Shown here in pieces: positions 23,921 to 33,125 of a stretch of DNA of 64,000 nucleotides. This stretch comes from Chryseobacterium mulctrae. Its GTDB lineage: Bacteria > Bacteroidota > Bacteroidia > Flavobacteriales > Weeksellaceae. The stretch is taken from assembly GCF_006175945.1 (NCBI RefSeq), contig NZ_VAJL01000001.1, forward strand, positions 4,597,001 through 4,661,000, given 5' to 3'. The notes beneath the pieces are model-generated. The model saw only the letters and a list, made by a program, of their open reading frames with translations. It was not told the DNA's origin and did no database searches. Position numbers and translations under genes: made by a program. How positions within the stretch are numbered: the stretch's first letter is position 1; each line of letters starts with the position of its first letter.

Positions 23921-24976
23921 TTATTTCTTATCTACCACAATTCTTGCTTCACGATTGGCCAGTTCCCAAGCTGTCGTAAAAACCAGTTGTGTTCTTTTTT
24001 GCAGCAAAGGAAAATCAATTTTCTCAACATCATCTGTTGGTTTGTGATAATCTTCATGAATTCCATCAAAGAAAAATGCTACAGGAATACCGTGCTTCGC
24101 AAAATTATAATGATCAGAACGGTAATACAATCTGTCTGGATCTTTCGGGTCATCATATTTATAGTTCAGTTCCAGATTGTTGGTCTTTTTGTTGGCTGCT
24201 TCATTAATAATTTTCAGTTCTGAACTCAACATTTCAGAACCAATCACATACACATAATTTTTTCCTCTGTTTGCAATATCATCTCTTCCGATCATGTCAA
24301 TATTTAAATCTGCCACTGTGTTTTCTAAAGGAAAAACAGGATTATCCGAATAATAAGACGATCCGAAAAGTCCATGTTCTTCTCCAGTTACATGTAGAAA
24401 TAAGATTGATCTTTTGGGACCATTTCCCGCTTTTTTAGCACTTTGAAAAGCTTTGGCAATCTGCATTACCGCAACCGTTCCGCTTCCATCATCATCGGCT
24501 CCGTTATAAACCACTCCGTTTTTTGTTCCTACGTGATCGTAATGTGCCGAAATCACAATAATTTCTTCAGGTTTTTCGCTCCCTTCAATAAAAGCCAAAA
24601 TATTTTCGGAATCCGGTAAATTTCCACCACCTCTTTTATTCATATAAGAAGACGGAACTTTTTGATAATAGAAAGTTAAATTTTTGGGAAACGAAATTCC
24701 TAAATCTTTATAAAAATTGATGATGTACTCGCCTGCTTTTTTCTGACCGGGACTTCCCGTATCTCTTCCTTCCATTTCATCAGATGCAATGACGTATAGA
24801 TTTTTCTTTAAATCTTTTAGTTTAATTCTTTGATACGCTTTATTAAAAGCTTTTTCACTTTTTAAATTATTTGAATTTAAATGTTGATCTGAATTCTGAT
24901 TTTGTGTTGAAATTGCTGAACTTCCACAGCTTGTAAGAAGTATTGCTGAAAATATAGGGAGAAGTAATTTCTTCAT
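23921..24976 (-). CDS. M28 family zinc peptidase lipoprotein
   Basis: 351 residues. Lipoprotein signal with lipobox LTSC (Cys17), a short Asn/Gln linker, then an M28 catalytic domain. Metal and catalytic residues are recognisable: H145 and D147 in SAHYDHVG, the bridging Asp in NGADDDGSG (~161), E199/E200 in TGEEHG, Asp in NIDMIGRD (~227) and a His in YRSDHYNFAKHG. This group includes aminopeptidases and glutaminyl cyclase-like enzymes anchored in the envelope. First gene of a four-gene leftward operon, divergent from the aminotransferase gene. Confidence 0.9.
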   Translation of the reverse strand: MKKLLLPIFSAILLTSCGSSAISTQNQNSDQHLNSNNLKSEKAFNKAYQRIKLKDLKKNLYVIASDEMEGRDTGSPGQKKAGEYIINFYKDLGISFPKNLTFYYQKVPSSYMNKRGGGNLPDSENILAFIEGSEKPEEIIVISAHYDHVGTKNGVVYNGADDDGSGTVAVMQIAKAFQSAKKAGNGPKRSILFLHVTGEEHGLFGSSYYSDNPVFPLENTVADLNIDMIGRDDIANRGKNYVYVIGSEMLSSELKIINEAANKKTNNLELNYKYDDPKDPDRLYYRSDHYNFAKHGIPVAFFFDGIHEDYHKPTDDVEKIDFPLLQKRTQLVFTTAWELANREARIVVDKK

Positions 24977-25002
24977 GGTAAAAAATATTTGTTTAAAAAT
25001 AA

Positions 25003-25010
25003 CAAAAATA
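25003..25010 (-). promoter_or_regulatory. -7 promoter box (TATTTTTG) of the M28 peptidase operon
   Basis: Exact TAnnTTTG on the minus strand with a TTTG -33 candidate at 25027-25030 (16 bp spacer). Confidence 0.6.
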
Positions 25011-25041
25011 ATTCATCTGCTTACTGCAAACATTTTTTTTA

Positions 25042-25049
25042 TATATTTG
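25042..25049 (+). promoter_or_regulatory. -7 promoter box (TATATTTG) of the aminotransferase gene
   Basis: Exact TAnnTTTG, 9 bp before ATG 25059. It supports that start over an in-frame start at 24975 inside the divergent gene. Confidence 0.6.
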
Positions 25050-25058
25050 ATAAACACT

Positions 25059-26198
25059 ATGGAAAAAAATTACGGATTTAATGATTATAAATTTTTTACA
25101 GACATGTCGGAGCTTTCTTCCAGGCATAAAAGTTATGATTTATCATTAGGCCTTCCCGATTTTGAAATTGATCCTCGCCTTAGGTATTTTCTTAAAGAAT
25201 CTGCCGATATGATCAGTCACAGCTACGAATCTCTTTCAGGAAATTCTTTATTGATCGAGAATATTATTCGTTTTAATTTTAACAGAAAAAACAGCTTACA
25301 ATTAAAATACGAAGAAGTTAATATTGTACCGTGTTCTACATTTGGACTGTACACTTCCTTAAAGTCAATTTTAAATAACGGCGATGAAGTGATTGTCATT
25401 CAACCTTCTTATTATACATATGCTCCTTCAATTGTTATGAATGGCGGTGTTCCTGTGTACTACAATTTGGAAAAAGATTTTAAAATTGACTGGGAAAAGT
25501 TAAAGCAATGTATTTCTGTAAAAACAAAAGCTATTATTGTCAATTCACCCCAAAATCCGACCGGAAAAACGTGGAATAAAGAAGATTGGGATCAACTATA
25601 CGAGCTTATAAAACATCAGGAAATTTATCTTATTTCTGAAGAAGTTTATGATATTTACCATTATGATAATGCAGAACATTACAGTTCATTTTTGCATCCT
25701 GAATTAAGAAAAAAAACATTCTGTATTTTTTCTTTTGGTAAAATGTTCCACGCAACAGGCTGGAAAGTAAGTTATATTTTAGCTTCAGAAAGTTTGCTTG
25801 AAAATTTCAGAAATCATCAGCAATACATTTCGTATAGCTCCAATTCGCCTTGTCAATACGCAATTGCAAAATATCTTGACGTTTTTGATCCTGCAGAAAA
25901 TCAGAAAATCATGGAGAATAAGCGTAATATTTTTAATGAATTAATACAATCTACCCCTTTGATTGTTGAAGAGATATCCCAAGGTGGTTTTTTTCAGATC
26001 ATAAATTTCAGAAATATTACGAAAACCATGACCGATGTAGAGTTTTCGAAATGGCTGACTGTAGAAAAAAAAGTTTCTTGTTTGCCGCTTTCTGCATTTT
26101 ATAATTCTAAAACAGATTCAGATTACATCAGATTCAGTTTTGCTAAAAAAGATGAAGTGATTATTCAGGCTTTGGAGCATTTGAAGAAAGTATTATAA
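25059..26198 (+). CDS. PLP-dependent aminotransferase, class I/II
   Basis: 379 residues. Fold-type I aminotransferase: NSPQNPTGK (Asn contacting PLP, near 163), SEEVYD, Schiff-base lysine K228 in SFGKMFHATGWKVSY, and a C-terminal Arg in YIRFSFAKKDE that would bind the substrate carboxylate. It is closest in pattern to methionine/kynurenine aminotransferases of the YbdL type, but the substrate is not certain. Monocistronic and divergent from the M28 peptidase operon; the start fits the promoter position. Confidence 0.85.
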   Translation: MEKNYGFNDYKFFTDMSELSSRHKSYDLSLGLPDFEIDPRLRYFLKESADMISHSYESLSGNSLLIENIIRFNFNRKNSLQLKYEEVNIVPCSTFGLYTSLKSILNNGDEVIVIQPSYYTYAPSIVMNGGVPVYYNLEKDFKIDWEKLKQCISVKTKAIIVNSPQNPTGKTWNKEDWDQLYELIKHQEIYLISEEVYDIYHYDNAEHYSSFLHPELRKKTFCIFSFGKMFHATGWKVSYILASESLLENFRNHQQYISYSSNSPCQYAIAKYLDVFDPAENQKIMENKRNIFNELIQSTPLIVEEISQGGFFQIINFRNITKTMTDVEFSKWLTVEKKVSCLPLSAFYNSKTDSDYIRFSFAKKDEVIIQALEHLKKVL

Positions 26199-26309
26199 AT
26201 GTTATCAAAACCTTATAATTACCAAAATTGACATTTTCAAATTCGTTTATAATTAGTTTAAATGAATTTGACAGATGCATAAAAAAATAAAACTTAATAA
26301 AAAACTTCA

Positions 26310-27176
26310 ATGAAGATCTCAAAAAAAATTTTGATGTATTTATGTATCATCATATTATTTTATTCATGTGCCAAAAAGAATCCTTTGATTGGAACATGGA
26401 AATTTACTTACAGTCATGCAAATAATGAAGCGGATAAGTATAAAGAAGATGATTATTCATCATACAAGTCGTATATAACTCTTTCTGGTGATAATTCTTT
26501 TTTGCTCGTAGATCACGGACAATCGAGTCCTATAAATACATTGAGTATTCCTAAAGATTCACTTAATGAAAATGATAATAATACAGAAGTTTATTTCGGA
26601 ACATGGTCGGTAAAAGACTCAATAATTTATTTTGAAACTCAAAATCATAAGAACATCCCGGAATTTTCAGCCAAAATAATTTCTAGTAATGAGAGAAATA
26701 TGAAACTGAATTTTCCTGAACAAAAGCAAGTAAAGGGAATGGAATTTAAATATAAAAAAGAAGATTATAATGATGTGAGCCGTTCGAAATACAACTTTAC
26801 GACTAATGAATTAAATAAATGGCGTATAAAAAGTAAGAGTAAACAAACAAAAGAAAAAATAAAATCTAAAATTGAAAATGCCTTGGAGTTTTCAATTGCT
26901 TTTTTAGAATATCATGAATTTGAAGATAAAGTAGCGATGACCCTTTATTTAGAGCCTTTGCCTTTTAAATTCTATGGAAATGGAATTGCATTAAAAAATC
27001 ATTATAAAAACGAAAACTGGAATGAGTTGTTTTATGATGAAGAAGATGCCTCTATTGCGTATGATATGCTTAAAAAAAGCTTCAATAATGTTGCAAGTAT
27101 TCCAGAAGAAATATCAAAAAACCCAATAAAAATTAATCTTTTTATCCTGAAAGAAACATTAAAAAACTTGAAATGA
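26310..27176 (+). CDS. Lipoprotein with lipocalin-like N-terminal region, unknown
   Basis: 288 residues. Lipobox FYSC gives Cys20. The next residues, NPLIGTWKFTYS ... YFGTWSVKDSIIYFET, follow the GTW pattern of lipocalin-like/DUF domains common in Bacteroidota lipoproteins. The second half (from ~160) is Lys/Glu-rich and predicted helical. No catalytic motif. Convergent with the pyrophosphatase gene; the terminator between them serves the latter. Confidence 0.65.
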   Translation: MKISKKILMYLCIIILFYSCAKKNPLIGTWKFTYSHANNEADKYKEDDYSSYKSYITLSGDNSFLLVDHGQSSPINTLSIPKDSLNENDNNTEVYFGTWSVKDSIIYFETQNHKNIPEFSAKIISSNERNMKLNFPEQKQVKGMEFKYKKEDYNDVSRSKYNFTTNELNKWRIKSKSKQTKEKIKSKIENALEFSIAFLEYHEFEDKVAMTLYLEPLPFKFYGNGIALKNHYKNENWNELFYDEEDASIAYDMLKKSFNNVASIPEEISKNPIKINLFILKETLKNLK

Positions 27177-27225
27177 TTTAATTAGAGTTTTTTCTTTAAA
27201 GCTTGAATATTTTATTTCTAAAGAA

Positions 27226-27252
27226 TAAAAAAGCACCGCATTTTGCGGTGCT
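27226..27252 (-). terminator. Terminator of the membrane pyrophosphatase gene
   Basis: Leftward stem agcaccgca / tgcggtgct with a 3 nt loop, then six U. The reverse orientation lacks a T-run. Confidence 0.85.
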
Positions 27253-27271
27253 CAGTTTAGTTTAATTTGAA

Positions 27272-30007
27272 TTAAAGAGCTGTAACTCTTAGGTCTATTC
27301 TACGATTTTTTGCCTGACATTCTTCGGTGTCGTTTGTAGGGCAAATGGGATGTTGAGAACCATATCCTTCTGCTTCTATTCTATCTGTAGCAATTCCCAA
27401 TTCCAATAATTTTAATTTTGCAGTTTGAGCTCTAAGGTTTGAAAGTTTCAGATTACTTTCTTCATTTCCTACATTATCTGTATAACCGCCCAATTTGATT
27501 TTTAAATCGGGATAAGCATTCATAATTTCTGCTAAATTAGAAAGTTGAGCTTCTGAACCAGTTTTTAAATCACTTAAACCAGTTTCAAAATACATGTTCT
27601 CAATAGTATACCAGTTATTCGGATCTAAAACCGTTTGATCTTTCTTACTTACATCTTCTTGTAAAAAGTACAATTGGCTTTGATTACCCAAAGAAATTGT
27701 TTTACCACTTTTCAGTTTTACTTCCTGAATAGTTCCTGTATTGTAGACAAAGTCTCCGTTTTCATTAATTTGGCCAACTACTTCTAAAGTTCCAACAGCA
27801 ACGTCTTTTCCATCGATTGACTGGTTCTCTGAGTGAATTGCTGTTTTTCCTATTAAGCTTTCAATTTTCGCTTTTCTGTTGGCTTCAATTTTATCTTTAT
27901 GTAAGATTGCTAAAGTAGGTGCAATGACCAAAGAAACAATAGACATTAGTTTAATCAAAATATTCATCGATGGCCCTGAAGTATCTTTAAATGGATCTCC
28001 CACAGTATCTCCTGTTATAGAAGCTTTATGAGGTTCTGAGCCTTTATAATACGTTTGTCCGTTGATATCAACTCCTTTTTCAAAAGATTTTTTGGCATTA
28101 TCCCAAGCTCCCCCTGCATTATTCTGAAAAATCCCCATTAAAACACCACAAACAGTTGCTCCGGCAAGAAAACCACCCAAAACTTCAGGTCCGAAAATAA
28201 AGCCGATCAATAATGGTGATACAATTGCAATTGCACCAGGAAGCATCATTTTTTTGATGGAAGCATCGGTAGAAATCGCTACACATTTTTGATATTCCGG
28301 TTCGGCTGTTCCTTCAAGAATTCCGGGAATTTCTCTAAACTGTCTTCTCACTTCTTCCACCATCGCCATTGCAGCCTGTCCAACTGCGGTAATAGCCAAA
28401 GATGAAAATATAAACGGAATCATTCCACCGACAAATAATCCGGCTAAAACATCAGCTCTGTAAATATCGATACCATCAATTCCTGCAATACCCACAAATG
28501 CAGCAAATAAAGCTAATGCCGTTAATGCTGCAGAAGCAATTGCAAATCCTTTTCCGGTTGCAGCGGTTGTATTTCCTACTGCATCTAAAATATCTGTTTT
28601 TTCACGAACTTCTTTTGGTAATTCACTCATTTCGGCGATTCCGCCTGCGTTATCAGCAATAGGTCCGAAAGCATCGATTGCCAACTGCATTGCTGTAGTT
28701 GCCATCATTCCGGCTGCTGCAATTGCGACACCGTATAATCCTGCGCATAAATAAGATCCGTAAATTCCGCCTGCTAAAACAAGAATTGGTAAAAGTGTAG
28801 ATTCCATTCCTACGGAAAGCCCGCCAATAATATTGGTTGCGTGACCAGTAGAAGACTGTCTTACAATACTTGAAACCGGTCTTTTTCCCATCGCAGTATA
28901 AAATTCTGTGATGATGCTCATTAAAGTTCCCACAACCAAGCCAACTATGATGGCTCCAAAAACTCCCATTTTAGTAAACTCATGACCTCTTAAAACCATT
29001 TTTTCAGGTAAAAGATAAGTTACTAAAAAATAAGAAGCTATTGCGGTGATGACTATGCTTCCCCAGTTCCCTAAGTTTAAAGCATTTTGCACATTGGATG
29101 TTGATGAACCTTCGTTATCATTAATTTTAACGAATAAAGTACCAATCATTGAAAAAATAATTCCTGTTCCTGCAATAAGCATCGGTAATAAAATCGGAGC
29201 AAAACCTCCAAAAGAATCATTTGAAATCGTCTCTCTTCCCAAAACCATTGTTGCTAAAACGGTTGCTACATACGAACCAAATAAATCGGCTCCCATCCCT
29301 GCAACATCACCTACGTTATCACCTACATTATCAGCAATTGTAGCCGGATTTCGGGGATCGTCTTCGGGAATTCCCGCTTCTACTTTTCCTACTAAATCTG
29401 CTCCAACATCGGCAGCTTTAGTATAAATTCCACCTCCTACTCTGGCAAATAATGCAATAGATTCTGCACCTAAAGAAAATCCTGTAAGAATTTCTATGGT
29501 TCTTTCCATTTCGTGAGAATTTACGGCAGCATCAGGAGCAAAAATCTGTTTGATAATTAAATAAAGCGCTCCTAAACCTAAAACAGCTAATCCGGCAACT
29601 CCCATTCCCATTACGGAACCTCCGGTGAAAGATACTTTCAATGCTTTAGATAAAGAAGTTCTTGCGGCTTCTGCGGTTCTTACGTTGGCTTTTGTAGCGA
29701 TTTTCATTCCAATAAAACCTGCCAAAGCAGACAATATAGCTCCGATTACAAAGGCAATTCCAATAGTCCAGTGTGAATTGGAATTGGTCATTCCCATTAC
29801 GGCTAATAAAATGGCAACAATAATTACGAAATACATCATGATCTTGTACTCGGCCTTTAGAAAAGCCATCGCACCGTCAGCGATATGTCCGCTGATTACT
29901 TTCATTTTTTCATTTCCAGCATTCTGCTTACTTACCCAATTACTTTGAATAAAAGTATAGATCAGGGCAATAACACCAAAAATGGGTACTAAAACAAATA
30001 AGTCCAT
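27272..30007 (-). CDS. hppA: Membrane pyrophosphatase fused to a C-terminal OmpA-like domain
   Basis: 911 residues; ordinary enzymes have ~670-770. Residues 1 to ~700 hold all pyrophosphatase motifs: [20 protein letters not shown] (189-208), DNVGDNVGD (226-234), [10 protein letters not shown] and a third acidic motif near 640. Ala and Gly in the last-but-one motif (A12.46/G12.49) indicate K+ dependence. The gate glutamate is missing at the usual place (G244 in DLFGSY) but present at E182, seven residues before R189, the arrangement reported for Flavobacterium-type H+ pumps. After a ~95-residue linker domain, residues 798-911 form an OmpA/MotB-like peptidoglycan-binding domain ([30 protein letters not shown]). 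With 16 membrane helices and both ends outside, that domain would lie in the periplasm. Confidence 0.92.
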   Translation of the reverse strand: MDLFVLVPIFGVIALIYTFIQSNWVSKQNAGNEKMKVISGHIADGAMAFLKAEYKIMMYFVIIVAILLAVMGMTNSNSHWTIGIAFVIGAILSALAGFIGMKIATKANVRTAEAARTSLSKALKVSFTGGSVMGMGVAGLAVLGLGALYLIIKQIFAPDAAVNSHEMERTIEILTGFSLGAESIALFARVGGGIYTKAADVGADLVGKVEAGIPEDDPRNPATIADNVGDNVGDVAGMGADLFGSYVATVLATMVLGRETISNDSFGGFAPILLPMLIAGTGIIFSMIGTLFVKINDNEGSSTSNVQNALNLGNWGSIVITAIASYFLVTYLLPEKMVLRGHEFTKMGVFGAIIVGLVVGTLMSIITEFYTAMGKRPVSSIVRQSSTGHATNIIGGLSVGMESTLLPILVLAGGIYGSYLCAGLYGVAIAAAGMMATTAMQLAIDAFGPIADNAGGIAEMSELPKEVREKTDILDAVGNTTAATGKGFAIASAALTALALFAAFVGIAGIDGIDIYRADVLAGLFVGGMIPFIFSSLAITAVGQAAMAMVEEVRRQFREIPGILEGTAEPEYQKCVAISTDASIKKMMLPGAIAIVSPLLIGFIFGPEVLGGFLAGATVCGVLMGIFQNNAGGAWDNAKKSFEKGVDINGQTYYKGSEPHKASITGDTVGDPFKDTSGPSMNILIKLMSIVSLVIAPTLAILHKDKIEANRKAKIESLIGKTAIHSENQSIDGKDVAVGTLEVVGQINENGDFVYNTGTIQEVKLKSGKTISLGNQSQLYFLQEDVSKKDQTVLDPNNWYTIENMYFETGLSDLKTGSEAQLSNLAEIMNAYPDLKIKLGGYTDNVGNEESNLKLSNLRAQTAKLKLLELGIATDRIEAEGYGSQHPICPTNDTEECQAKNRRIDLRVTAL

Positions 30008-30141
30008 AGTTTATTATTTTTATATTAAAAGTTCGTGATTATCTTTATAAATATAATGATTTTTATAAATACTTTGTAAAAACAAGCCTGATTATTCTAT
30101 TTTTTTGTAAATTTAGTCAACACCATCCAAACTATTTTACC

Positions 30142-31848
30142 ATGAAAATTTTACTTTACCTATCTATTTCAGCATTATTCATCAGCAGTTGTCAAACCCA
30201 AAAATCAGCAGAATCGCTTTATTTTGGTGGAACAATTTTGACGATGGAAGATTCTTCTCCTCAGGTAGAAGCTGTTGTCGTAAAAAATGGAAAGATATTT
30301 TTTGCGGGATCTAAAGCTGAAGCTGATCATCATGTTAATAGCAAAACAAAAATGATTGATCTGAATGGTAAAACTTTGCTACCAGGTTTTATAGATGTTC
30401 ATGGTCATTTCACTTCAAGAGCTGGATTGATACAAGCGATAGATCTATTTCCTGAACCATACGGTACGGTTACCTCTATCAAAGATTTACAAAATACTAT
30501 TAGAAATTCTATTATAAAAAATAAAATTTCGGATAACCAACCTGTTATAGGTAATGGATACGATGATGCCATCATGACAGAACATAGACATCCAACAAAG
30601 GATGAGCTTAATGCAATCAGCACGACCAACCCGATTATTGTCATTCATACTTCCGGTCATGCAAGTGTTGCTAATTCTGCGATGCTAAAGTTGCTCAACC
30701 TCTCAGATTCTTCAAAAGATCCTGAAGGCGGATATTTAGGAAGAGATAAGAATGGAAAACTCAACGGAAAGCTAGAAGAAAATGCAAGTTTTAAGGCATT
30801 ACTTACTATTACCGAAAAAATGAAAACCGGTGATTCTAAAGCTCAGGCTATGAATAATCTGATGAAAGCTCAAGAAGAATGGCTAAGTTATGGGCAAACT
30901 ACCATTTGTGACGGAAGAACGATGGGAGGAAGTGTAGATCTTTTGGAGCAAGCTGCTACTGAAGGCTTGTTTAAAGCTGATGTCGTTTATTTTCCGGATT
31001 ATGAATATTTTAAAAAAGATTTAGATGTTTTTAAACCTAAATACATGAAATATAAAAATCATTTAAAACTTGGAGGATTTAAATTTTCTGACGATGGTTC
31101 TCCTCAAGGTAAAACAGCTTGGCTTACACAGCCTTATCTTGTTCCACCTGAAGGACAGTCGAAAGACTACAAAGGTTTCCCAATATTTACAGATGAAACT
31201 TTATATGAAGACCTAAAAACCTTATTTCAAAATCATATTACCGCTCAACTTCACGTAAATGGCGATGCAGCGATAGACCAGACAATCCGTGTCATCAAAA
31301 AACTAAAAGATGAAAATATTTATACTCCGGAATTGCGAGCAACATTAATTCATGTGCAAAACAGCCGACCAGATCACATTCAAAAAATAAAAGAATTGGG
31401 GGTTATTCCGTCTTATTTTTCTACTCATACTTATTTGTGGGGAGATTGGCATTATTCAAGTGTTTTTGGTCCTGGAAGAGCTTCTTTTATTAGCCCAGCA
31501 AACTCTGCATTAAAAGCGGGAATTATTTTTACTATTCATCATGATGCTCCTGTTACTCCACCAGATCTTATCACTGCGGTTTATGCTGCAGTTAACAGAA
31601 AAACCCGTTCCGGAAGAATTTTAGGATCAAATGAAAGAATTACAACAATTGAAGCCTTGAAAGCTATTACGATTAATGCTGCTTATCAATTACAGGAAGA
31701 AAATAGAAAAGGCTCTATTAAAGAAGGAAAATTAGCTGATTTTGTAATACTTGATCAGAATCCTTTAACGATAGATCCAGAAAAAATTAGAAGTATTAAA
31801 GTTTTAGAAACTATTAAAGAAGATATTCCGGTTTATATTAGAAAGTAA
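30142..31848 (+). CDS. Amidohydrolase family lipoprotein (YtcJ-like)
   Basis: 568 residues. Lipoprotein signal with lipobox ISSC (Cys17), then the amidohydrolase-3 arrangement: a small N-terminal beta domain (GGTILTMED), metal site HxH in DVHGHFTS (near 86-90), GNGYDD, HTSGHAS, LHVNGDAA and the late Asp in HHDAPVTPPD, then C-terminal IKEGKLADFVILDQNP. The family hydrolyses amide or imide bonds, often in exported Bacteroidota enzymes of unknown substrate. Monocistronic, divergent from the membrane pyrophosphatase gene and convergent with ppa across a 15 bp stem terminator. Confidence 0.88.
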   Translation: MKILLYLSISALFISSCQTQKSAESLYFGGTILTMEDSSPQVEAVVVKNGKIFFAGSKAEADHHVNSKTKMIDLNGKTLLPGFIDVHGHFTSRAGLIQAIDLFPEPYGTVTSIKDLQNTIRNSIIKNKISDNQPVIGNGYDDAIMTEHRHPTKDELNAISTTNPIIVIHTSGHASVANSAMLKLLNLSDSSKDPEGGYLGRDKNGKLNGKLEENASFKALLTITEKMKTGDSKAQAMNNLMKAQEEWLSYGQTTICDGRTMGGSVDLLEQAATEGLFKADVVYFPDYEYFKKDLDVFKPKYMKYKNHLKLGGFKFSDDGSPQGKTAWLTQPYLVPPEGQSKDYKGFPIFTDETLYEDLKTLFQNHITAQLHVNGDAAIDQTIRVIKKLKDENIYTPELRATLIHVQNSRPDHIQKIKELGVIPSYFSTHTYLWGDWHYSSVFGPGRASFISPANSALKAGIIFTIHHDAPVTPPDLITAVYAAVNRKTRSGRILGSNERITTIEALKAITINAAYQLQEENRKGSIKEGKLADFVILDQNPLTIDPEKIRSIKVLETIKEDIPVYIRK

Positions 31849-31890
31849 TTGATTTCGGAAATCTATTTTAATATTCAGATTAAAAAACAA

Positions 31891-31924
31891 AAAAGGGTAA
31901 ATGAACAGTTTCATTTACCCTTTT
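31891..31924. terminator. Bidirectional terminator
   Basis: Perfect 15 bp stem aaaagggtaaatgaa / ttcatttaccctttt with loop CAGT; A-run on one side and T-run on the other, so it can serve both the amidohydrolase and the ppa genes. Confidence 0.9.
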
Positions 31925-31945
31925 ATATGTTAAACAAAGAGAATT

Positions 31946-32557
31946 TTATCCTCCGTATTTGCTTGAATAATCATTTTGTGAAGCTATGATTACTTTTCTT
32001 GCATGCTCTGCTCCGTAAACCTCCTGAATTCTACATTTTGCAGGCTCATCCGGTAAGTTTTTGTACGTTAAGAAATAGTGCATCAATCTTTTTACTTCAG
32101 CTTCAGGTAATTCTGAAATATCTCTGAAATGACCGAATGCGTGATCGCTTACCATTACAGCAACAATTTTGTCATCAGCTTCACCTCCGTCAATCATTTT
32201 GAAACCACCGATTGGAATAGCTTCCATCAAAAGTCCTCCAGAATGAATGTTGTGAGAGCTTAATACACAGATATCCAAAGGATCGTGATCTCCCATTGTA
32301 ACGTCAGTTGCGCCACTTTCTACTGCCAATTTCATTACTTCCTCATTACAGTAAGTTCTAGGAACAAAACCGTATAATGCAGGAATAATGTTAGAAAACT
32401 TCTGAGGTCTGTCTACTTTAAGGTAACCAGTTTCTTTATCTATTTCGTATTTAATTGTGTCTGAAGGTACTATTTCCACGAATACGTTTACCACGTTTGG
32501 CGCATCTTCTCCTGCAGAAATCCCATGCCACGGATGTGCTTTAAAATTTGGAATCAT
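31946..32557 (-). CDS. ppa: Soluble inorganic pyrophosphatase, family I
   Basis: 203 residues with the family I features VFVEIVPSDTIKYEIDKETGYLKVDRP (quoted in parts: NVFVEIVPSD, KYEIDKETG), VPRTYCNEE and the active-site Asp cluster MGDHDPLDICV (variant of DGDPLD), plus KNLPDEPAKC. Hydrolyses PPi from biosynthesis to phosphate in the cytoplasm. It lies 20 bp after the hypothetical gene 32578-33090 in the same orientation. A membrane pyrophosphatase is encoded 2 kb away, so this organism has both a pumping and a non-pumping enzyme. Confidence 0.9.
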   Translation of the reverse strand: MIPNFKAHPWHGISAGEDAPNVVNVFVEIVPSDTIKYEIDKETGYLKVDRPQKFSNIIPALYGFVPRTYCNEEVMKLAVESGATDVTMGDHDPLDICVLSSHNIHSGGLLMEAIPIGGFKMIDGGEADDKIVAVMVSDHAFGHFRDISELPEAEVKRLMHYFLTYKNLPDEPAKCRIQEVYGAEHARKVIIASQNDYSSKYGG

Positions 32558-32577
32558 TATTTATATTTATTATTTAA

Positions 32578-33090
32578 TTAAGCTATTATTAAAATTTCTC
32601 TCCTCAAATCTTCTATCGTTTCTCCAATATAATCATTATCATTCATGTAATTCATGATGAAAACGGTTTTATACTCATTAAGATTCGGGTTGTTATTAAG
32701 ACTTTCATAGGTTTTGTGCAACAAATCTATGATTGCATTTTTAGAATCTACGATATTCTGCCATGAATTTTTTGTTAAATAAAGCTGCTGTGAAGCATTA
32801 TAATCAAATTCTTCGTTGATGGTTTTCTCGGTAAGAAATACAAATTCATGAGCGGCAAGCTCTTTATCAAACTTAAGAATAAGATTTGCAGGTTTTATTC
32901 TTTCCAAAAAAAGAGTCATTCTTTCATAAGAATGCGTTTTGTTTTCAGAATTCGACTTTACAGAAAGTAATTTTATTTCCTGATTTTTTAAATTGATGTA
33001 CGAATACACAAATTGTCTCAGCAAAACCAAAAACGGAATTGCAATAACTAATGCAGCTGCATAGGGTAAATAGTCTGAAAAATCTGTCAT
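32578..33090 (-). CDS. Hypothetical protein with one N-terminal membrane helix
   Basis: 170 residues from ATG 33090 (an in-frame TTG lies 5 codons earlier). One membrane helix (~10-30, YAAALVIAIPFLVLLRQFV), then a mainly helical cytoplasmic-type domain with LFLERIKPANLIL and a C-terminal acidic segment DYIGETIEDLRREI. The pattern resembles a conserved flavobacterial family without a named function. It lies between ppa and the multi-TM gene 33126-34280 on the same strand. Confidence 0.65.
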   Translation of the reverse strand: MTDFSDYLPYAAALVIAIPFLVLLRQFVYSYINLKNQEIKLLSVKSNSENKTHSYERMTLFLERIKPANLILKFDKELAAHEFVFLTEKTINEEFDYNASQQLYLTKNSWQNIVDSKNAIIDLLHKTYESLNNNPNLNEYKTVFIMNYMNDNDYIGETIEDLRREILIIA

Positions 33091-33125
33091 AATTTGAGGT
33101 AGCAAAATTACTAATAAATTGGCTC

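Noticed and set aside
29046..29426. 126-codon open frame antisense to hppA
   Set aside because: Low-complexity Ala/Pro/Ser composition produced by the strongly biased Gly/Ala codons of the opposite strand; no start signal and no family pattern.
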